This document shows positions 38,026 to 47,728 of a stretch of DNA of 64,000 bases, piece by piece. Numbering within the stretch: the stretch's first letter is position 1; each line of letters begins with the position of its first letter. The stretch covers positions 62,001 to 126,000 of the forward strand of contig NZ_CP063533.1 in assembly GCF_028751035.1 (NCBI RefSeq), read 5' to 3'. Position numbers and translations under genes: made by a program. The notes beneath the pieces are model-generated. The model saw only the letters and a program-made list of their open reading frames with translations. It was not told the origin of the DNA and did not search any database. Origin of the DNA: Helicobacter winghamensis ATCC BAA-430. Lineage in GTDB: Bacteria > Campylobacterota > Campylobacteria > Campylobacterales > Helicobacteraceae.

Positions 38026-39074
38026 TACAAAGTCTTTCCTAAAACTCTTGCACCACAAGATTCTAGCACAACTAAATCTTCAATGCGCACGCCATAGTGC
38101 TCTGGGATATAAATGCCTGGCTCAATGGAAAACACCATTCCTTCTTGTAAGATGATTTTAGAGCGCGGCGAGATGTTTGGAAGCTCGTGAATATCAAGTC
38201 CAATTCCGTGTCCTGTGGAATGGACAAAGTATTTTCCAAAGCCTGCCTTTTCAATTACATTGCGTGCTAGCGCATCAACTTCACTGGCTAGCATTCCGGG
38301 CTTTGCGCCTTTGATAGCTGTTTCTTGTGCTTTTAGGACAATATCGTAAATCTTTTGAAGGTTGGAATCTAAAAAGTGTTGTTTCTTGCAAAAAGAGATT
38401 CCATCTTTGCCAAAAAATCCTGTGCGTGTCATATCTGAGCAATAACGCTTATATTTAAGCCCTGCATCAAAAAGTAGCAAATCTTTCTTTTTGAGCTTAT
38501 CTAAACTAGGGAGAGCGTGTGGTTTAGCGGCATTGCCATTAATACCAACAATGGGATTAAAGCTTAAATCATATTTTCCTTTGTTACTTAAAAAGCCTTG
38601 TGCCTTGAAGTGCAAAAAGGATTCTGTGGAGTCTTTGCCCTTTTTGCTAAGGAATTTTGCAAACCTCTTAAAAGCCTTAAAATTTAGATGTTGTGAATGC
38701 TCTAAAAGTTCGATTTCATCAGCTGTTTTTACCATTCTTTTTTCTTGATGGAAATTTGGTTTTGGAGTAAAATTGATCTTAATATTGTGCTTTAAACGCT
38801 CAAAGACAAAGACAGAAAATTCTTGTGGATTATAAATTAGCGTTGATTTTTCGTGCTTTTTTAAGATTGTGCGTGCAGAGCGGATAAGATCGTGGGTAAT
38901 AATAAGAGAGATTGCGTATTTTTCGTGCTTTAGATTTTCTTTTGCTTCTGTTGCATAACGCCCATCGGTAATAAAATATCCTTCATCGCCAAAGGCTATA
39001 AATAATGCATTATCACAGCTGTAACCCACTTCAAAATAAAGGGCATTTTCGTCTTTTATGATAAAGTTATCCAT
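38025..39074 (-). CDS. pepQ: Xaa-Pro aminopeptidase family protein (M24)
   Basis: The 349-residue protein has an N-terminal creatinase-like domain and a C-terminal pita-bread metallopeptidase domain with all metal ligands: DAGLKYKRYCSDMTRTGFFG (two Asp), STGHGIGLDIHELPNIS (His), FSIEPGIYIPEHYGVRIEDL (two Glu). It cleaves X-Pro peptides in the cytosol. Family members are named pepQ or pepP interchangeably in Helicobacter. It lies between aroQ and folK in one operon. Confidence 0.9.
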   Translation of the reverse strand: MDNFIIKDENALYFEVGYSCDNALFIAFGDEGYFITDGRYATEAKENLKHEKYAISLIITHDLIRSARTILKKHEKSTLIYNPQEFSVFVFERLKHNIKINFTPKPNFHQEKRMVKTADEIELLEHSQHLNFKAFKRFAKFLSKKGKDSTESFLHFKAQGFLSNKGKYDLSFNPIVGINGNAAKPHALPSLDKLKKKDLLLFDAGLKYKRYCSDMTRTGFFGKDGISFCKKQHFLDSNLQKIYDIVLKAQETAIKGAKPGMLASEVDALARNVIEKAGFGKYFVHSTGHGIGLDIHELPNISPRSKIILQEGMVFSIEPGIYIPEHYGVRIEDLVVLESCGARVLGKTL

Positions 39075-39091
39075 AATGCCCTCCTATATAG

Positions 39092-39592
39092 TTATTGTTG
39101 TTCTTGCGCAGTTTGAGCCTGTGCTACTGCTTGTTTGCGCGCATTTTTAACTGCATTTATTTCTCCTACAATTTGTGTTAGTCCATTAAGTGCTAAGTGG
39201 TAGCCTAGTGGTCCAAATCCCGCGATAACTCCAGCACAAACCGCTGCCGTTAAGCTTTCTTGACGGAATTTTTCCCTGGCGTGAATGTTGCTAATATGCA
39301 CTTCAATAGTTGGAAGATTTACTGCTGCAATTGCATCGCGGATTGCAACAGAAGTGTGAGAATACGCTGCTGGATTAATGATGATTCCATCAAATTGCCC
39401 GAAGCATTCTTGGATTTTATCTACAATTTCACCTTCAAAATTGCTTTGAAAAAAGCTCACCTCTATGCCCATTTGTTGTGCTTGAGTTTGGATATTTTCG
39501 TGGATTGTTTCAAGTTTAACAGGTCCATAAATGCGTGGATCTCGCACGCCTAGCATATTTAGGTTTGGTCCTTGGATTACCATTACTTTCAT
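39092..39592 (-). CDS. aroQ: 3-dehydroquinate dehydratase, type II
   Basis: This enzyme removes water from 3-dehydroquinate in the shikimate pathway. The 166-residue protein has the type II signature [17 protein letters not shown], the catalytic-loop Tyr in that stretch, [16 protein letters not shown] and [15 protein letters not shown]. An Ala/Gln-rich tail of about 18 residues ([16 protein letters not shown]) goes beyond the usual end. It heads the aroQ-pepQ-folK-flhF-flhG-fliA-fliM-fliY run on the minus strand. Confidence 0.95.
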   Translation of the reverse strand: MKVMVIQGPNLNMLGVRDPRIYGPVKLETIHENIQTQAQQMGIEVSFFQSNFEGEIVDKIQECFGQFDGIIINPAAYSHTSVAIRDAIAAVNLPTIEVHISNIHAREKFRQESLTAAVCAGVIAGFGPLGYHLALNGLTQIVGEINAVKNARKQAVAQAQTAQEQQ

Positions 39593-39613
39593 TCTTTACT
39601 CCTAAGATAAAAA

Positions 39614-39630
39614 TTGCTAGATTATAGCAA
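39614..39630. promoter_or_regulatory. Symmetric promoter element between aroQ and the divergent gene
   Basis: TTGCTA (39614-39619) and TAGCAA (39625-39630) are inverted around GATTA. On the minus strand the centre contains TATAAT (39621-39626), a good -10 box 29 bases before aroQ. The symmetry could allow divergent transcription. Confidence 0.5.
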
Positions 39631-39703
39631 AAAGATTCTAAAATATGGAATCTTAGGGTAAAAGCTAGTAAAATAATAGAGTTAAATTTATTAAGGAAGT
39701 AAA

Positions 39704-40174
39704 ATGAAAATTGCGTTAATTTGCGATTCCTTATTGCTAGATAGAAGTTTGGAAATGTATTTAAAAGAATATTTAACAAGCTATAAAATGTGTGATTTTG
39801 CGGTGGCAACGCAGCCTGTGGAATCTCAAAAGCCTGTCTTTTTAATTGGCAATATGGAAGGGGCGCATTTAAAGATTCCTTTCACAAAAGAGCTTTTATT
39901 AAAAGAGCTGGAATCTTTTTATTATGCGCTAAATGGAGAGAGTAAAAGTGCGATTTCTCCAAGATTAGAAAGAGAAATTGAAGAGATTAGGGCATTTAAT
40001 CAAACAAGCGCAAGTATTGTAGAGCCTTTAAAAATACAGAAACAGACAGAAAATATGAATTTGGATTTCAATATTTTAGAGGATTTAAACATAAAGCTTG
40101 AAACGATTTTAAGGCGTTATGCAGAAGAGATTAAAGAAGTTATTTTGGAGCATTCAAAGGAAAAACGTGGCTAA
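39704..40174 (+). CDS. Conserved hypothetical protein upstream of rsmD
   Basis: The 156-residue product starts MKIALICDSLLLDRSLEMYL, a possible alpha/beta start, and ends with an acidic/basic helix rich in Glu and Lys (about 95-156). No signal peptide, membrane helix or catalytic motif is visible, and I do not recognise a family. An AAGGA ribosome site precedes it. It overlaps rsmD by 8 bases and is probably translated with it. Confidence 0.7.
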   Translation: MKIALICDSLLLDRSLEMYLKEYLTSYKMCDFAVATQPVESQKPVFLIGNMEGAHLKIPFTKELLLKELESFYYALNGESKSAISPRLEREIEEIRAFNQTSASIVEPLKIQKQTENMNLDFNILEDLNIKLETILRRYAEEIKEVILEHSKEKRG

Positions 40175-40745
40175 GATTCCAACTTTAAGAGTGATTGGTG
40201 GAATCTACAAGGGGCGGAATTTGCAAATGGCGCCTTTGGAAATCACACGCTCTTCAAAGGCAATTTTAAAGGAATCGCTTTTTAACACGCTAAGTGCGGA
40301 TATTGTGGGGGCGAATTTTGTGGAGTTTTTTGCTGGAAGTGGAAGCATAGGGATTGAAGCATTAAGTCGTGGTGCGAAGTTTGCGCTATTTTTTGAACAG
40401 AATAAAAAATCTTTTGCAGTGTTAGAATCTAATTTGGTAAATATTTGCAAAAACCCATCTTCTTATAAACTTGTTTTTGGAGATACTTTTAAGGAATATT
40501 TTGTGGCTTTAAAAACACTAGAAACGCCTAGTATTGCTTACATTGACCCACCTTTTGAAATGCGTGAGAATATGCAAGATATTTATGTAAAATGTTTTAA
40601 AATGATAGAAAATTTGGATTCTAATATTTTTAATTTGGTTGTTTTAGAGCATCATTCCACGCTCATAATCCCAGATAAAATAGGATCATTTGCGTATATT
40701 AAAACCAAAAAATTTGGCAAAAGTAGTTTAAGTTATTTTGGATAA
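40167..40745 (+). CDS. rsmD: 16S rRNA (guanine966-N2)-methyltransferase
   Basis: RsmD methylates G966 of 16S rRNA. I take the GTG at 40167, with AAAGGA upstream, giving a 192-residue protein starting with AKIPTLRVIGGIYKGR, which matches the family N-terminus. Motif I reads VEFFAGSGSIGIEALSRGA and the catalytic motif IV is AYIDPPFEM. It overlaps the previous gene. Confidence 0.92.
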   Translation: MAKIPTLRVIGGIYKGRNLQMAPLEITRSSKAILKESLFNTLSADIVGANFVEFFAGSGSIGIEALSRGAKFALFFEQNKKSFAVLESNLVNICKNPSSYKLVFGDTFKEYFVALKTLETPSIAYIDPPFEMRENMQDIYVKCFKMIENLDSNIFNLVVLEHHSTLIIPDKIGSFAYIKTKKFGKSSLSYFG

Positions 40746-40878
40746 GGTTGGATTCAAAATTAACTAGGCGAAAATTTGTATAGTTTATTGTGGTTTTAAG
40801 GCTTTAAAAAGAGATTTTTAAATAAAGAGAATATAAAATGCGCCACGGTATTTATCTAAAAATTTCAAGGAATAGTGT

Positions 40879-42633
40879 ATGTATAAAAATTTATCGCTCA
40901 AAGCAAAAATAATGACACTAGTTGTTGGTATGTTGATTGGGCTTATCGTGGCTGTTGGAATTGTGATGTATTATGAAAAAAGTATGATTGCCGATACGCG
41001 TATTGCAATTCATGATGGCGTTAGTCAAGAGGTTGAGCAAAAGCTAAAGCTTGCTACGGATTCTTTAGCAAATACCTTGGGAGAGTTTGTGCGAGGTCTT
41101 GATGAAGCAACACAAATTCAAATCATTGCAACAGGTATTGAAAAATTCCGTTTTGAAAATGATAAAAGTGGATATTATTTTGCCTATAAAGAACATATTC
41201 CAGTAGCTCATCCAACGCGTAAAGATTTAATTGGAAAATCTTTGTATGAAGCAAAAGATGTTAATGGAGTGTATTATGTCCGTGAGCTTTTTGAAACCGC
41301 AAAAACACAGGATAGAGAAACAAAATTTGTGTATTTTACCTTTTCAAAACCTTTGCCAGATGGCACACACGGAACAGCACAAAAAATCGGTTACGCTGTG
41401 ATGATTCCAAATACAAATAATATTTGGCTATCCACTGGAGTTTATACAGATACACTTGCAACCCATACAGAAGAGATTTCTAATAGTATCATTGATGATA
41501 TTAATGCAACACTTTTTAAGGCATTTAGTATTGGAATAGTGTGCTTTTTTGTGATTGTAGTTCCACTCCTTTGGGCATTTTATGGTAATCTTGTTTCAAG
41601 TGTGCGTGTTTTGCAAATCAATTTGCGCAATTTCTTTAACTTCATTAATAATGATTCTACAAACACAACACTTGTGTCTTTGAATTCCAAAGACGAATTT
41701 GGCGCAATGGCAAAAGAAATCAACACAAATATCCAAAACATTGAAGCAGGGCTCAAACAAGACTCCCTAGCCATTGCACAATCTGCACAAACAGCAAAAG
41801 CAGTAGAAAGTGGAGATTTAACAGCTAGGATTATAGAAAATCCTCATAATCCACAATTAATAGAATTAAAAAATGTGCTCAATAATATGCTAGATGTTCT
41901 ACAAGAAAAAGTAGGCTCTAATATGAATGAAATCCATAGAGTCTTTGAATCTTATAAATCCTTAGATTTCACAACAGAAGTGCAAAATGCTAAAGGAAGT
42001 GTAGAGGTTACTACAAATATTTTAGGTGAAGAGATTAGAAAAATGCTAGCTTCTTCTGAAAGCTATGCAAAAGAATTAGTAGAACAAACAGATGTTTTAC
42101 AAGAATCTATGAATAAACTCTTAGATGGTAGCTCATCTCAAGCAAGCTCACTTCAACAATCAGCAGCAGCTATTGAAGAGATTAGCTCATCAATGCAAAA
42201 TGTTAATGATAAAACTACAGAAGTAGCAAGACAAGCAGAAGATATTAAAAACATTGTAGGAGTCATTAAAGATATTGCAGATCAAACAAACTTGCTTGCT
42301 CTTAATGCTGCTATTGAAGCAGCAAGAGCAGGTGAGCACGGAAGAGGCTTTGCAGTTGTAGCAGATGAAGTAAGAAAACTAGCAGAGAGAACAGGAAAAT
42401 CACTTAATGAAATTGAAGCTAATGTTAATGTGCTAGTGCAAGGTGTTAATGATATGAGTGAATCTATTAAAGAGCAAACTCAAGGTGTCAGTCAAATCAA
42501 TGAAGCTATTGCTCAATTAGAATCTGTTACACAAGATAATGTAAGTGTTGCAAATCACACTAGTGATATTTCAACAAATGTTAATAAGATTGCAGATGAT
42601 ATTTTAGGAGATGTGAATAAGAAGAGGTTTTAG
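40879..42633 (+). CDS. Methyl-accepting chemotaxis protein (Cache sensor)
   Basis: The 584-residue receptor has a first membrane helix (about 11-32), a periplasmic single-Cache-like domain (about 35-205, [29 protein letters not shown]), a second helix (about 213-235), a HAMP-like linker and a cytoplasmic signalling domain with the CheA/CheW hairpin [20 protein letters not shown] and [20 protein letters not shown]. The ligand is unknown; this domain type often binds small organic acids. It is a single-gene unit with its own terminator. Confidence 0.92.
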   Translation: MYKNLSLKAKIMTLVVGMLIGLIVAVGIVMYYEKSMIADTRIAIHDGVSQEVEQKLKLATDSLANTLGEFVRGLDEATQIQIIATGIEKFRFENDKSGYYFAYKEHIPVAHPTRKDLIGKSLYEAKDVNGVYYVRELFETAKTQDRETKFVYFTFSKPLPDGTHGTAQKIGYAVMIPNTNNIWLSTGVYTDTLATHTEEISNSIIDDINATLFKAFSIGIVCFFVIVVPLLWAFYGNLVSSVRVLQINLRNFFNFINNDSTNTTLVSLNSKDEFGAMAKEINTNIQNIEAGLKQDSLAIAQSAQTAKAVESGDLTARIIENPHNPQLIELKNVLNNMLDVLQEKVGSNMNEIHRVFESYKSLDFTTEVQNAKGSVEVTTNILGEEIRKMLASSESYAKELVEQTDVLQESMNKLLDGSSSQASSLQQSAAAIEEISSSMQNVNDKTTEVARQAEDIKNIVGVIKDIADQTNLLALNAAIEAARAGEHGRGFAVVADEVRKLAERTGKSLNEIEANVNVLVQGVNDMSESIKEQTQGVSQINEAIAQLESVTQDNVSVANHTSDISTNVNKIADDILGDVNKKRF

Positions 42634-42641
42634 GGGAGTAA

Positions 42642-42667
42642 GGGAGTTTTTATAACTCCCATTTTTT
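42642..42667 (+). terminator. Rho-independent terminator after the chemoreceptor gene
   Basis: GGGAGTT (42642-42648) pairs with AACTCCC (42654-42660) around five bases and is followed by A and six T residues. It sits 9 bases after the stop codon. Confidence 0.85.
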
Positions 42668-42680
42668 GAAATTGATTGCA

Positions 42681-43520
42681 TTAGAACCATAAATTATCTA
42701 GCAATCGCACGCCTTCGATGCGTGCTACAATTAGCACTAGTGTGGAATCTTTTTTAATCTTTGGTAATTCTTTTAATTCCCTATCTACAATCACTAAGTA
42801 TTCTACTTCCACATTTTGTAAGACTTCTAGGGCGGCATTTTTTAGTATTTTAGAATCTGTAATTCCTTGCATTATTGCCCTTGTGATTGTATTTAAAGCA
42901 CTAGAAATTTTTAGAGCTTCTTTTTTGCCGTTTGCGCTTAAATATGCATTGCGTGAGCTTAATGCTAGCCCATCTTGTGTCCTAATAATAGGGCAAGGTA
43001 CGATAGCAATAGGTAAAAATAAATCCTCCACCATTTTTTGAATAATTAAGAGTTGCTGTGCATCTTTTTGCCCAAAAAACGCCTTTGTAGGTTGTGTAAG
43101 ATTAAAAAGTTTTGACACCACTTGTAACACACCATCAAAATGCCCCGGACGCGTCGCTCCTTCTAACACGCTTGCCATATTTTTGGGTGCGTTAAATGTA
43201 GTTTGCAATGTGGAATCTAGCGGATACATTTGCGCAATTTCAGGCATAAAAACTAGCTCAACACCTGCTTTTTGGCAAACGCTTAAATCCGCTTCTTTTT
43301 TTCTAGGGTATTGCTCGAAGTCTTCGTTAGGGGCAAATTGTGTAGGGTTAATAAAGATTGAGACAATAGTGCAATCACATTGTTCTTTGCTTTTTGTAAT
43401 GAGTGATAAATGTCCATTGTGTAATGCCCCCATTGTAGGGACTAAACCTATGGTTTTGTTTTTTGCTTTAATTTCTGTGATATATTGACGCAATTCTATT
43501 GTATTTGTGATGACTTGCAT
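42681..43520 (-). CDS. panC: Pantothenate synthetase
   Basis: PanC joins pantoate and beta-alanine with ATP. I take the ATG at 43520 because an AAGGA lies at the right distance, giving MQVITNTIELRQ. Motifs are GLVPTMGALHNGHLSLI, SIFINPTQFAPNEDFEQYPR, TRPGHFDGVLQVVSKLFNL, FFGQKDAQQLLIIQKMV and LALSSRNAYLS. Length and order are normal. Confidence 0.96.
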   Translation of the reverse strand: MQVITNTIELRQYITEIKAKNKTIGLVPTMGALHNGHLSLITKSKEQCDCTIVSIFINPTQFAPNEDFEQYPRKKEADLSVCQKAGVELVFMPEIAQMYPLDSTLQTTFNAPKNMASVLEGATRPGHFDGVLQVVSKLFNLTQPTKAFFGQKDAQQLLIIQKMVEDLFLPIAIVPCPIIRTQDGLALSSRNAYLSANGKKEALKISSALNTITRAIMQGITDSKILKNAALEVLQNVEVEYLVIVDRELKELPKIKKDSTLVLIVARIEGVRLLDNLWF

Positions 43521-43660
43521 TTGCATTCCTTGATTTGGTGTTTGCAATAAAGGCGCAAATTATGCAAGTATAAAGTTAAAAAATAAATAAAACTTCGTGT
43601 AAATATGCTAGAATGTATTAAACAAGAGTGAATCAGTAGGGATAAAAATTAAGGAATGCT

Positions 43661-44587
43661 ATGCAGGGATTGAAAGATTTAATAAAAGTTTCAGAAGCGG
43701 ATTATTTAAGTATTTATGAAAAGGTAATTTTATCACAAACAAATGAGAGAGAAGAGATATTAGTGCCTTATATGTCAATGGGCAATTTTGCCTTTGAGGC
43801 GGCGATTAATGAGCGTAAATGTCTAGTTTATGATGATAATCCACTTATTAAAATTAACTTTGAATCGGAATTTTTTTATCCGAGTTTTGCAGGCATTAGG
43901 AATCGCTTAGGTGAAATTAAAATCAAGAGAAATTTTGCAGATTGTGGAGTGAGACGGTTTTTGGATCCCAAAACTTATGATGAGGTGATGAGCATTAGAG
44001 AGTTTTTAGATTCCTCTCCTAGAGATGCTGTGAATTTGTGGATTAAGCGTTTAGTTTCTGAAGTTTTAAAAATGCCACAAATTATAAACAATACCATTTC
44101 AACGCCAGAATATTTTGATGTTAAAGAGCGTGTTCTGCGCACATATAAGGCGGTTTTGTCTAATATTGATCCTATGAAAATTTTAATTTTGCATTATTGC
44201 ATTCCGAGTTTTTTTGATAACGAAAGTGCAATAGAAGCAATGTTAAATGGTAAAAAAGTAAAAATGGCATATTATGCGCCTTATGTGTTTAATGCAGAAA
44301 TTTACTTTGAGCAACATTTGCTAAAAATGTGGTTTTCAAATATTAGCAAAGAGCGTTTAAAGGCAGCGCAAGTGAGCAACGCTGAATATGAAAATAGAGA
44401 GAAAAAAGATTTTTTGTTTTTGCACAAAAAGTTAGAGAGTGGGGGAGTGATTTTTGTAGAAAAAGCAAAAGAGTATAACTTAGATGGATTTTTTAAGCTT
44501 GCATTATTCTATGGGTATGAGAATCTTAAAGCTTTTTGTGATACAAAAGGCAATGCAATTTACTTATTCCGCAAACTAGGTGCTTAA
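43661..44587 (+). CDS. Hypothetical protein with a DNA-methyltransferase-like N-terminus
   Basis: The 308-residue protein is preceded by AAGGA. Around residues 34-65, PYMSMGNFAFEAAINERKCLVYDDNPL follows the pattern of the SAM-binding motif I of beta-class DNA methyltransferases (P-x-x-GSGT-x-x-EA-x-x-x-GR-x-x-x-x-D-x-NP), with MSMGN in place of GSGT. No DPPY catalytic motif is visible, and the N-to-C order would leave a long C-terminal part of unknown type. It may be a degenerate methyltransferase or an unrelated Rossmann protein. It is a single-gene unit before tRNA-Phe. Confidence 0.6.
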   Translation: MQGLKDLIKVSEADYLSIYEKVILSQTNEREEILVPYMSMGNFAFEAAINERKCLVYDDNPLIKINFESEFFYPSFAGIRNRLGEIKIKRNFADCGVRRFLDPKTYDEVMSIREFLDSSPRDAVNLWIKRLVSEVLKMPQIINNTISTPEYFDVKERVLRTYKAVLSNIDPMKILILHYCIPSFFDNESAIEAMLNGKKVKMAYYAPYVFNAEIYFEQHLLKMWFSNISKERLKAAQVSNAEYENREKKDFLFLHKKLESGGVIFVEKAKEYNLDGFFKLALFYGYENLKAFCDTKGNAIYLFRKLGA

Positions 44588-44609
44588 GCTTTGATTAAAT
44601 GTTAAATGC

Positions 44610-44615
44610 TATAAT
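44610..44615 (+). promoter_or_regulatory. -10 box of tRNA-Phe
   Basis: TATAAT lies 18 bases before the mature tRNA. Confidence 0.65.
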
Positions 44616-44633
44616 TCTGATTCCTTTTTTTAA

Positions 44634-44709
44634 GGCTCGATAGCTCAGTCGGTAGAGCAGGAGACTGAAAATCTCCGTGTCGGTGGTTCGATTCCGCCTC
44701 GAGCCACCA
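44634..44709 (+). tRNA. tRNA-Phe (anticodon GAA)
   Basis: GGCTCGA pairs with TCGAGCC, followed by A and an encoded CCA. The anticodon loop CTGAAAA lies between GGAGA and TCTCC and gives GAA. The D-arm AGCTCAGTCGGTAGAGC and the T-arm GGTTCGATTCC are canonical. Confidence 0.96.
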
Positions 44710-45149
44710 CTTTTGAACTCTCCCCTTTGAATATTATATCAGCAATTCTCAATAATAGTGTGTTAAATTTAAAGCTATTTTAGAATCTATTGAATATTAT
44801 TTTGATAGCCACGATTACAAACAAGTCGCTAAAGGCTCCACAATAGGGCGTGAAAACTTTTATAAAAAGGTGAAAATATAAGTCATTTAAGAAAACACAG
44901 CTGGTTTTTATGTGTTAGAATTTATCGTAGATTTTTAAATGTGGCTTCTCGCTATAAATTTTGTTCTAATGTAAATTATAAATAATAAACAATGCTTTAA
45001 AAAACAGAAATTACAGAAATTTATGAGAAAAAACAATCTGCGCCACCGCCAAGAGATGAAGAGTTTTGGAATCTTTTAAAGTCTTGCAGGTTAAGTAACT
45101 AGAATTTATTGCGTTACTAAAAAATTTATGGGAAGATTAAGCAAGTAAA
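44710..45149. other. Gene-poor stretch with decayed coding fragments
   Basis: About 440 bases hold no complete gene. A plus-strand frame at 44759-44881 reads 40 residues, with SIEYYFDSHDYKQVAKGS and GRENFYKKVKI. Another at 45001-45102 reads 33 residues ending EFWNLLKSCRLSN. Both look like protein rather than random sequence and neither has a proper start. I cannot name the parent genes. Confidence 0.4.
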
Positions 45150-45178
45150 ATTAAAAGAGAGTCTCCGCAGGGGAGACT
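45150..45178 (-). terminator. Terminator of the metNIQ operon
   Basis: AGTCTCC (45160-45166) pairs with GGAGACT (45172-45178). Read on the minus strand, the hairpin begins 6 bases after the metQ stop codon and is followed by CTCTTTTAATTTTA, a T-rich tail. Confidence 0.75.
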
Positions 45179-45183
45179 GAAGC

Positions 45184-46026
45184 CTAGAAGCTTGGTAAAA
45201 TCGCACCTTTATAAGTATCCATAATAAACTTTCTTACTTCTTCGCTTTGAAGCGCACTAATAAGCTTTTGGATATTTGGATTGTTTTCATTTCCAGCTTT
45301 TACTACAAGAATGTTTGCATAAGGAGAATCTTTGTCTTCAATAGCAATTGCGTCATTTAGAGGATTAAGTCCAGCAAGTAATGCAAAGTTTGTATTAATC
45401 ACAGACGCACTAACATCCCCCAGTGCTCTTGCTAGCTGCGGAGCGTCCATTTCTTTAAACTTTAGTCCTTTTGAATTTTCTACAATATCCTGCACGCTCG
45501 CAAGTTCTACACCATCTTTAAGCTTGATTAATCCATTTTTTTCTAAGATTCTAAGTGCGCGTGCACCATTGCTAGGATCGTTTGGCAGTGAGATTAGATC
45601 CCCTTCTTTGAGTTCATCTAAATTTTTAATGTTTTTAGAGTATATACCCATAGGCTCAATGTGTATTCCAGCAACACTAACTAAATTTGTCTTATGCTCT
45701 TTATTAAAGGAATCTAAATAAGGCTTGTGTTGAAAGAAGTTTGCATCAAGTGAGCCATCATCTAGGGATTTGTTTGGCGTAACATAATCTGTAAATTCCT
45801 TAATTTCAATTTCGATTCCATCTTTTGCCAAAAGTGGTTTGATTTGTTCTAAAATCATTGCGTGTGGCTCTGGAGTTGCGCCTACGATGATTTTTTCTGT
45901 TCCTTGAGAGTTAGCACTAGTTTTAGATTCCATATTAGATTCTGTTTTAGAATCACAACCGCTAAAAATCGCTGCTACAAGCAACGCACCAAATGTTAAT
46001 TTGCTAAATAATGCGAATTTAAACAT
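45184..46026 (-). CDS. metQ: Methionine ABC transporter substrate-binding lipoprotein
   Basis: The 280-residue protein has a lipoprotein signal with lipobox FSGC at about residue 24, a short disordered Ser/Asn-rich linker (NMESKTSANS) and a NlpA/MetQ domain with EIKEFTDYVTPNKSL, DANFFQHKPYLDSF and LPNDPSNGARALRIL. Members bind methionine or related amino acids. It is the last gene of metN-metI-metQ. Confidence 0.92.
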   Translation of the reverse strand: MFKFALFSKLTFGALLVAAIFSGCDSKTESNMESKTSANSQGTEKIIVGATPEPHAMILEQIKPLLAKDGIEIEIKEFTDYVTPNKSLDDGSLDANFFQHKPYLDSFNKEHKTNLVSVAGIHIEPMGIYSKNIKNLDELKEGDLISLPNDPSNGARALRILEKNGLIKLKDGVELASVQDIVENSKGLKFKEMDAPQLARALGDVSASVINTNFALLAGLNPLNDAIAIEDKDSPYANILVVKAGNENNPNIQKLISALQSEEVRKFIMDTYKGAILPSF

Positions 46027-46048
46027 ATCTGCCCTTTTTTTGAAAAAA

Positions 46049-46699
46049 TTAATGTTTTAACTTTCTGTATAAAAAATCTCCAAGACTTTGGATAATTTGC
46101 ACTAAGAAAATTAAAACCAAAACAGTGTATAACATAATATCACTTTGAAAGCGATAATAGCCGTATTTAATTGCAATATCTCCAAGTCCTCCACCACCAA
46201 CTGCTCCTGCCATCGCACTAAAACCTACAACTAAAATTAAAGCAAGCGTGATGCCGCTAATTATGCTAGGCAATGCTTCAATAAGCATAATGCGAAAAAT
46301 AATTTGTAAGTTTGTTGCCCCAAAACTAAGGGCTGCTTCAATTACTCCTTTATCCACTTCCTTAAGTGCGTTTTCAATAATCCGCACAATAAAGGGAGCT
46401 GCTCCTATGCTTAAAGGTACAATTGCCGCTGTTGCTCCTATGCTTTTGCCTACAAGAATTTGCGTCAAAGGAAACAGAACCACCATTAAAATCAAAAAAG
46501 GAAAAGAGCGCAAAGTGTTTGTAATGCTATCTAGCACCCTAAATACAAGCGCATTAGGTGATAATCCATTAGGCGCACATAGCACAAGCAAAATGCTAGG
46601 AAGTATCGCTAAAGCCGTTGCAATCAGTGTTGCAACCACACTCATATACAAAGTATCAAAAGTCGCTTCTAAAAGTAAATAAAACATTTTGCTATCCAT
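46049..46699 (-). CDS. metI: Methionine ABC transporter permease
   Basis: The 216-residue membrane protein has five or so helices and the ABC permease EAA-loop (EAALSFGATNLQIIFRIMLIEALPSI), with the family's FSAMAGAVGGGGLGDIAIKYGY near the end. It pairs with MetN and delivers substrate from MetQ. It overlaps metN by 8 bases and precedes metQ by 22 bases. Confidence 0.95.
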   Translation of the reverse strand: MDSKMFYLLLEATFDTLYMSVVATLIATALAILPSILLVLCAPNGLSPNALVFRVLDSITNTLRSFPFLILMVVLFPLTQILVGKSIGATAAIVPLSIGAAPFIVRIIENALKEVDKGVIEAALSFGATNLQIIFRIMLIEALPSIISGITLALILVVGFSAMAGAVGGGGLGDIAIKYGYYRFQSDIMLYTVLVLIFLVQIIQSLGDFLYRKLKH

Positions 46700-47654
46700 T
46701 TATAATCTCCCATTTTGCGCCTTGTGTGTCTAAATAGTTACAAACTCTCTCTTTTGCGCTTTGTCGAATATTAATCACAAGCACACCAAGCGCTACGCCA
46801 TTAAAAGATTCTAAATTCCCCCACACAATGCTAAAGTCCATCTCTAACGCTCTTGCCATTTGCGTGATTATAGGGTTTTGCGCAATATTTTTAGGGAAGT
46901 AAATGCGGATATTTAGCCCACTTTGTGGCAAAATTTCATTTTCTCCTAAAAACTCTCGCATTTTAGGATCTGGCGATAAAAATAAATCTTCTATCGCTCC
47001 ACTTTTTAAGACTTCTCCATTCTCCATAAATGCAGCTTCTTCACAGAGAGTTTTCACCACTTCCATTTCGTGTGTTACAAGCACGATGGTAACGCCTAAT
47101 TCTTTATTAATGTTTTTAAGCAATTCTAAAATAGCCCCTGTAATGTTAGGATCTAGCGCACTTGTTGCTTCATCACTTAGCAAAAGCATAGGGTTTAAAA
47201 CTAAGGCTCTTGCGATTGCCACGCGTTGTTTTTGACCACCACTTAGTGCGTTTGGATAGGCATTTGCCTTATCTTTTAAGCCCACAAGCTCTAAAAGATT
47301 CTTAATTTTTTGGTTGTCAATTTTAAGATTTGCACATTGCAAGGGTAAAATAACATTTTCCCATACACTTTTGCGCTGCAACAAAGAAAAATGTTGAAAA
47401 ATCATTCCAATTTTTTGACGCAAGGCACGCAAATCTTTTACATTAAGTTTTGAAACCTCTAAACCATCAACCTCAATAGAGCCACTATTTATAGACTCTA
47501 GTCCATTAAAAGTCCTTAATAATGTGCTTTTTCCCGCCCCACTATGCCCCATAAGACCGAAGATTGAGCCTTTTTTAATGTTAAGATTAATATTTTTTAA
47601 AACTTCTAAATCCCCAAAGCGTTTATGGAGATTTTTCACCTTGATTAAATCCAT
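46692..47654 (-). CDS. metN: Methionine ABC transporter ATP-binding protein
   Basis: I take the ATG at 47654, with TTAGGA upstream, which gives MDLIKVKNLHKRFG; a longer ORF extends 26 codons further without support. The 320-residue protein has Walker A GHSGAGKSTLLR, signature LSGGQKQRVAIARAL, Walker B LLLSDEATSALDP, H-loop VTHEMEVV and a C-terminal ACT-like regulatory domain (about residues 250-320), as in E. coli MetN. A TAGAAT box on the minus strand near 47680 could be its promoter. Confidence 0.95.
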   Translation of the reverse strand: MDLIKVKNLHKRFGDLEVLKNINLNIKKGSIFGLMGHSGAGKSTLLRTFNGLESINSGSIEVDGLEVSKLNVKDLRALRQKIGMIFQHFSLLQRKSVWENVILPLQCANLKIDNQKIKNLLELVGLKDKANAYPNALSGGQKQRVAIARALVLNPMLLLSDEATSALDPNITGAILELLKNINKELGVTIVLVTHEMEVVKTLCEEAAFMENGEVLKSGAIEDLFLSPDPKMREFLGENEILPQSGLNIRIYFPKNIAQNPIITQMARALEMDFSIVWGNLESFNGVALGVLVINIRQSAKERVCNYLDTQGAKWEIING

Positions 47655-47728
47655 TTTTTTCCTAAGTTTGATAAAATTTTGCAATTCTAGCAAAAAATAA
47701 GGATTTTTTGCTCTAAGTTCCCAAATGC

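Noticed and set aside
46248-46682. Plus-strand ORF opposite metI
   Set aside because: It mirrors the hydrophobic codons of metI and has no start signal.
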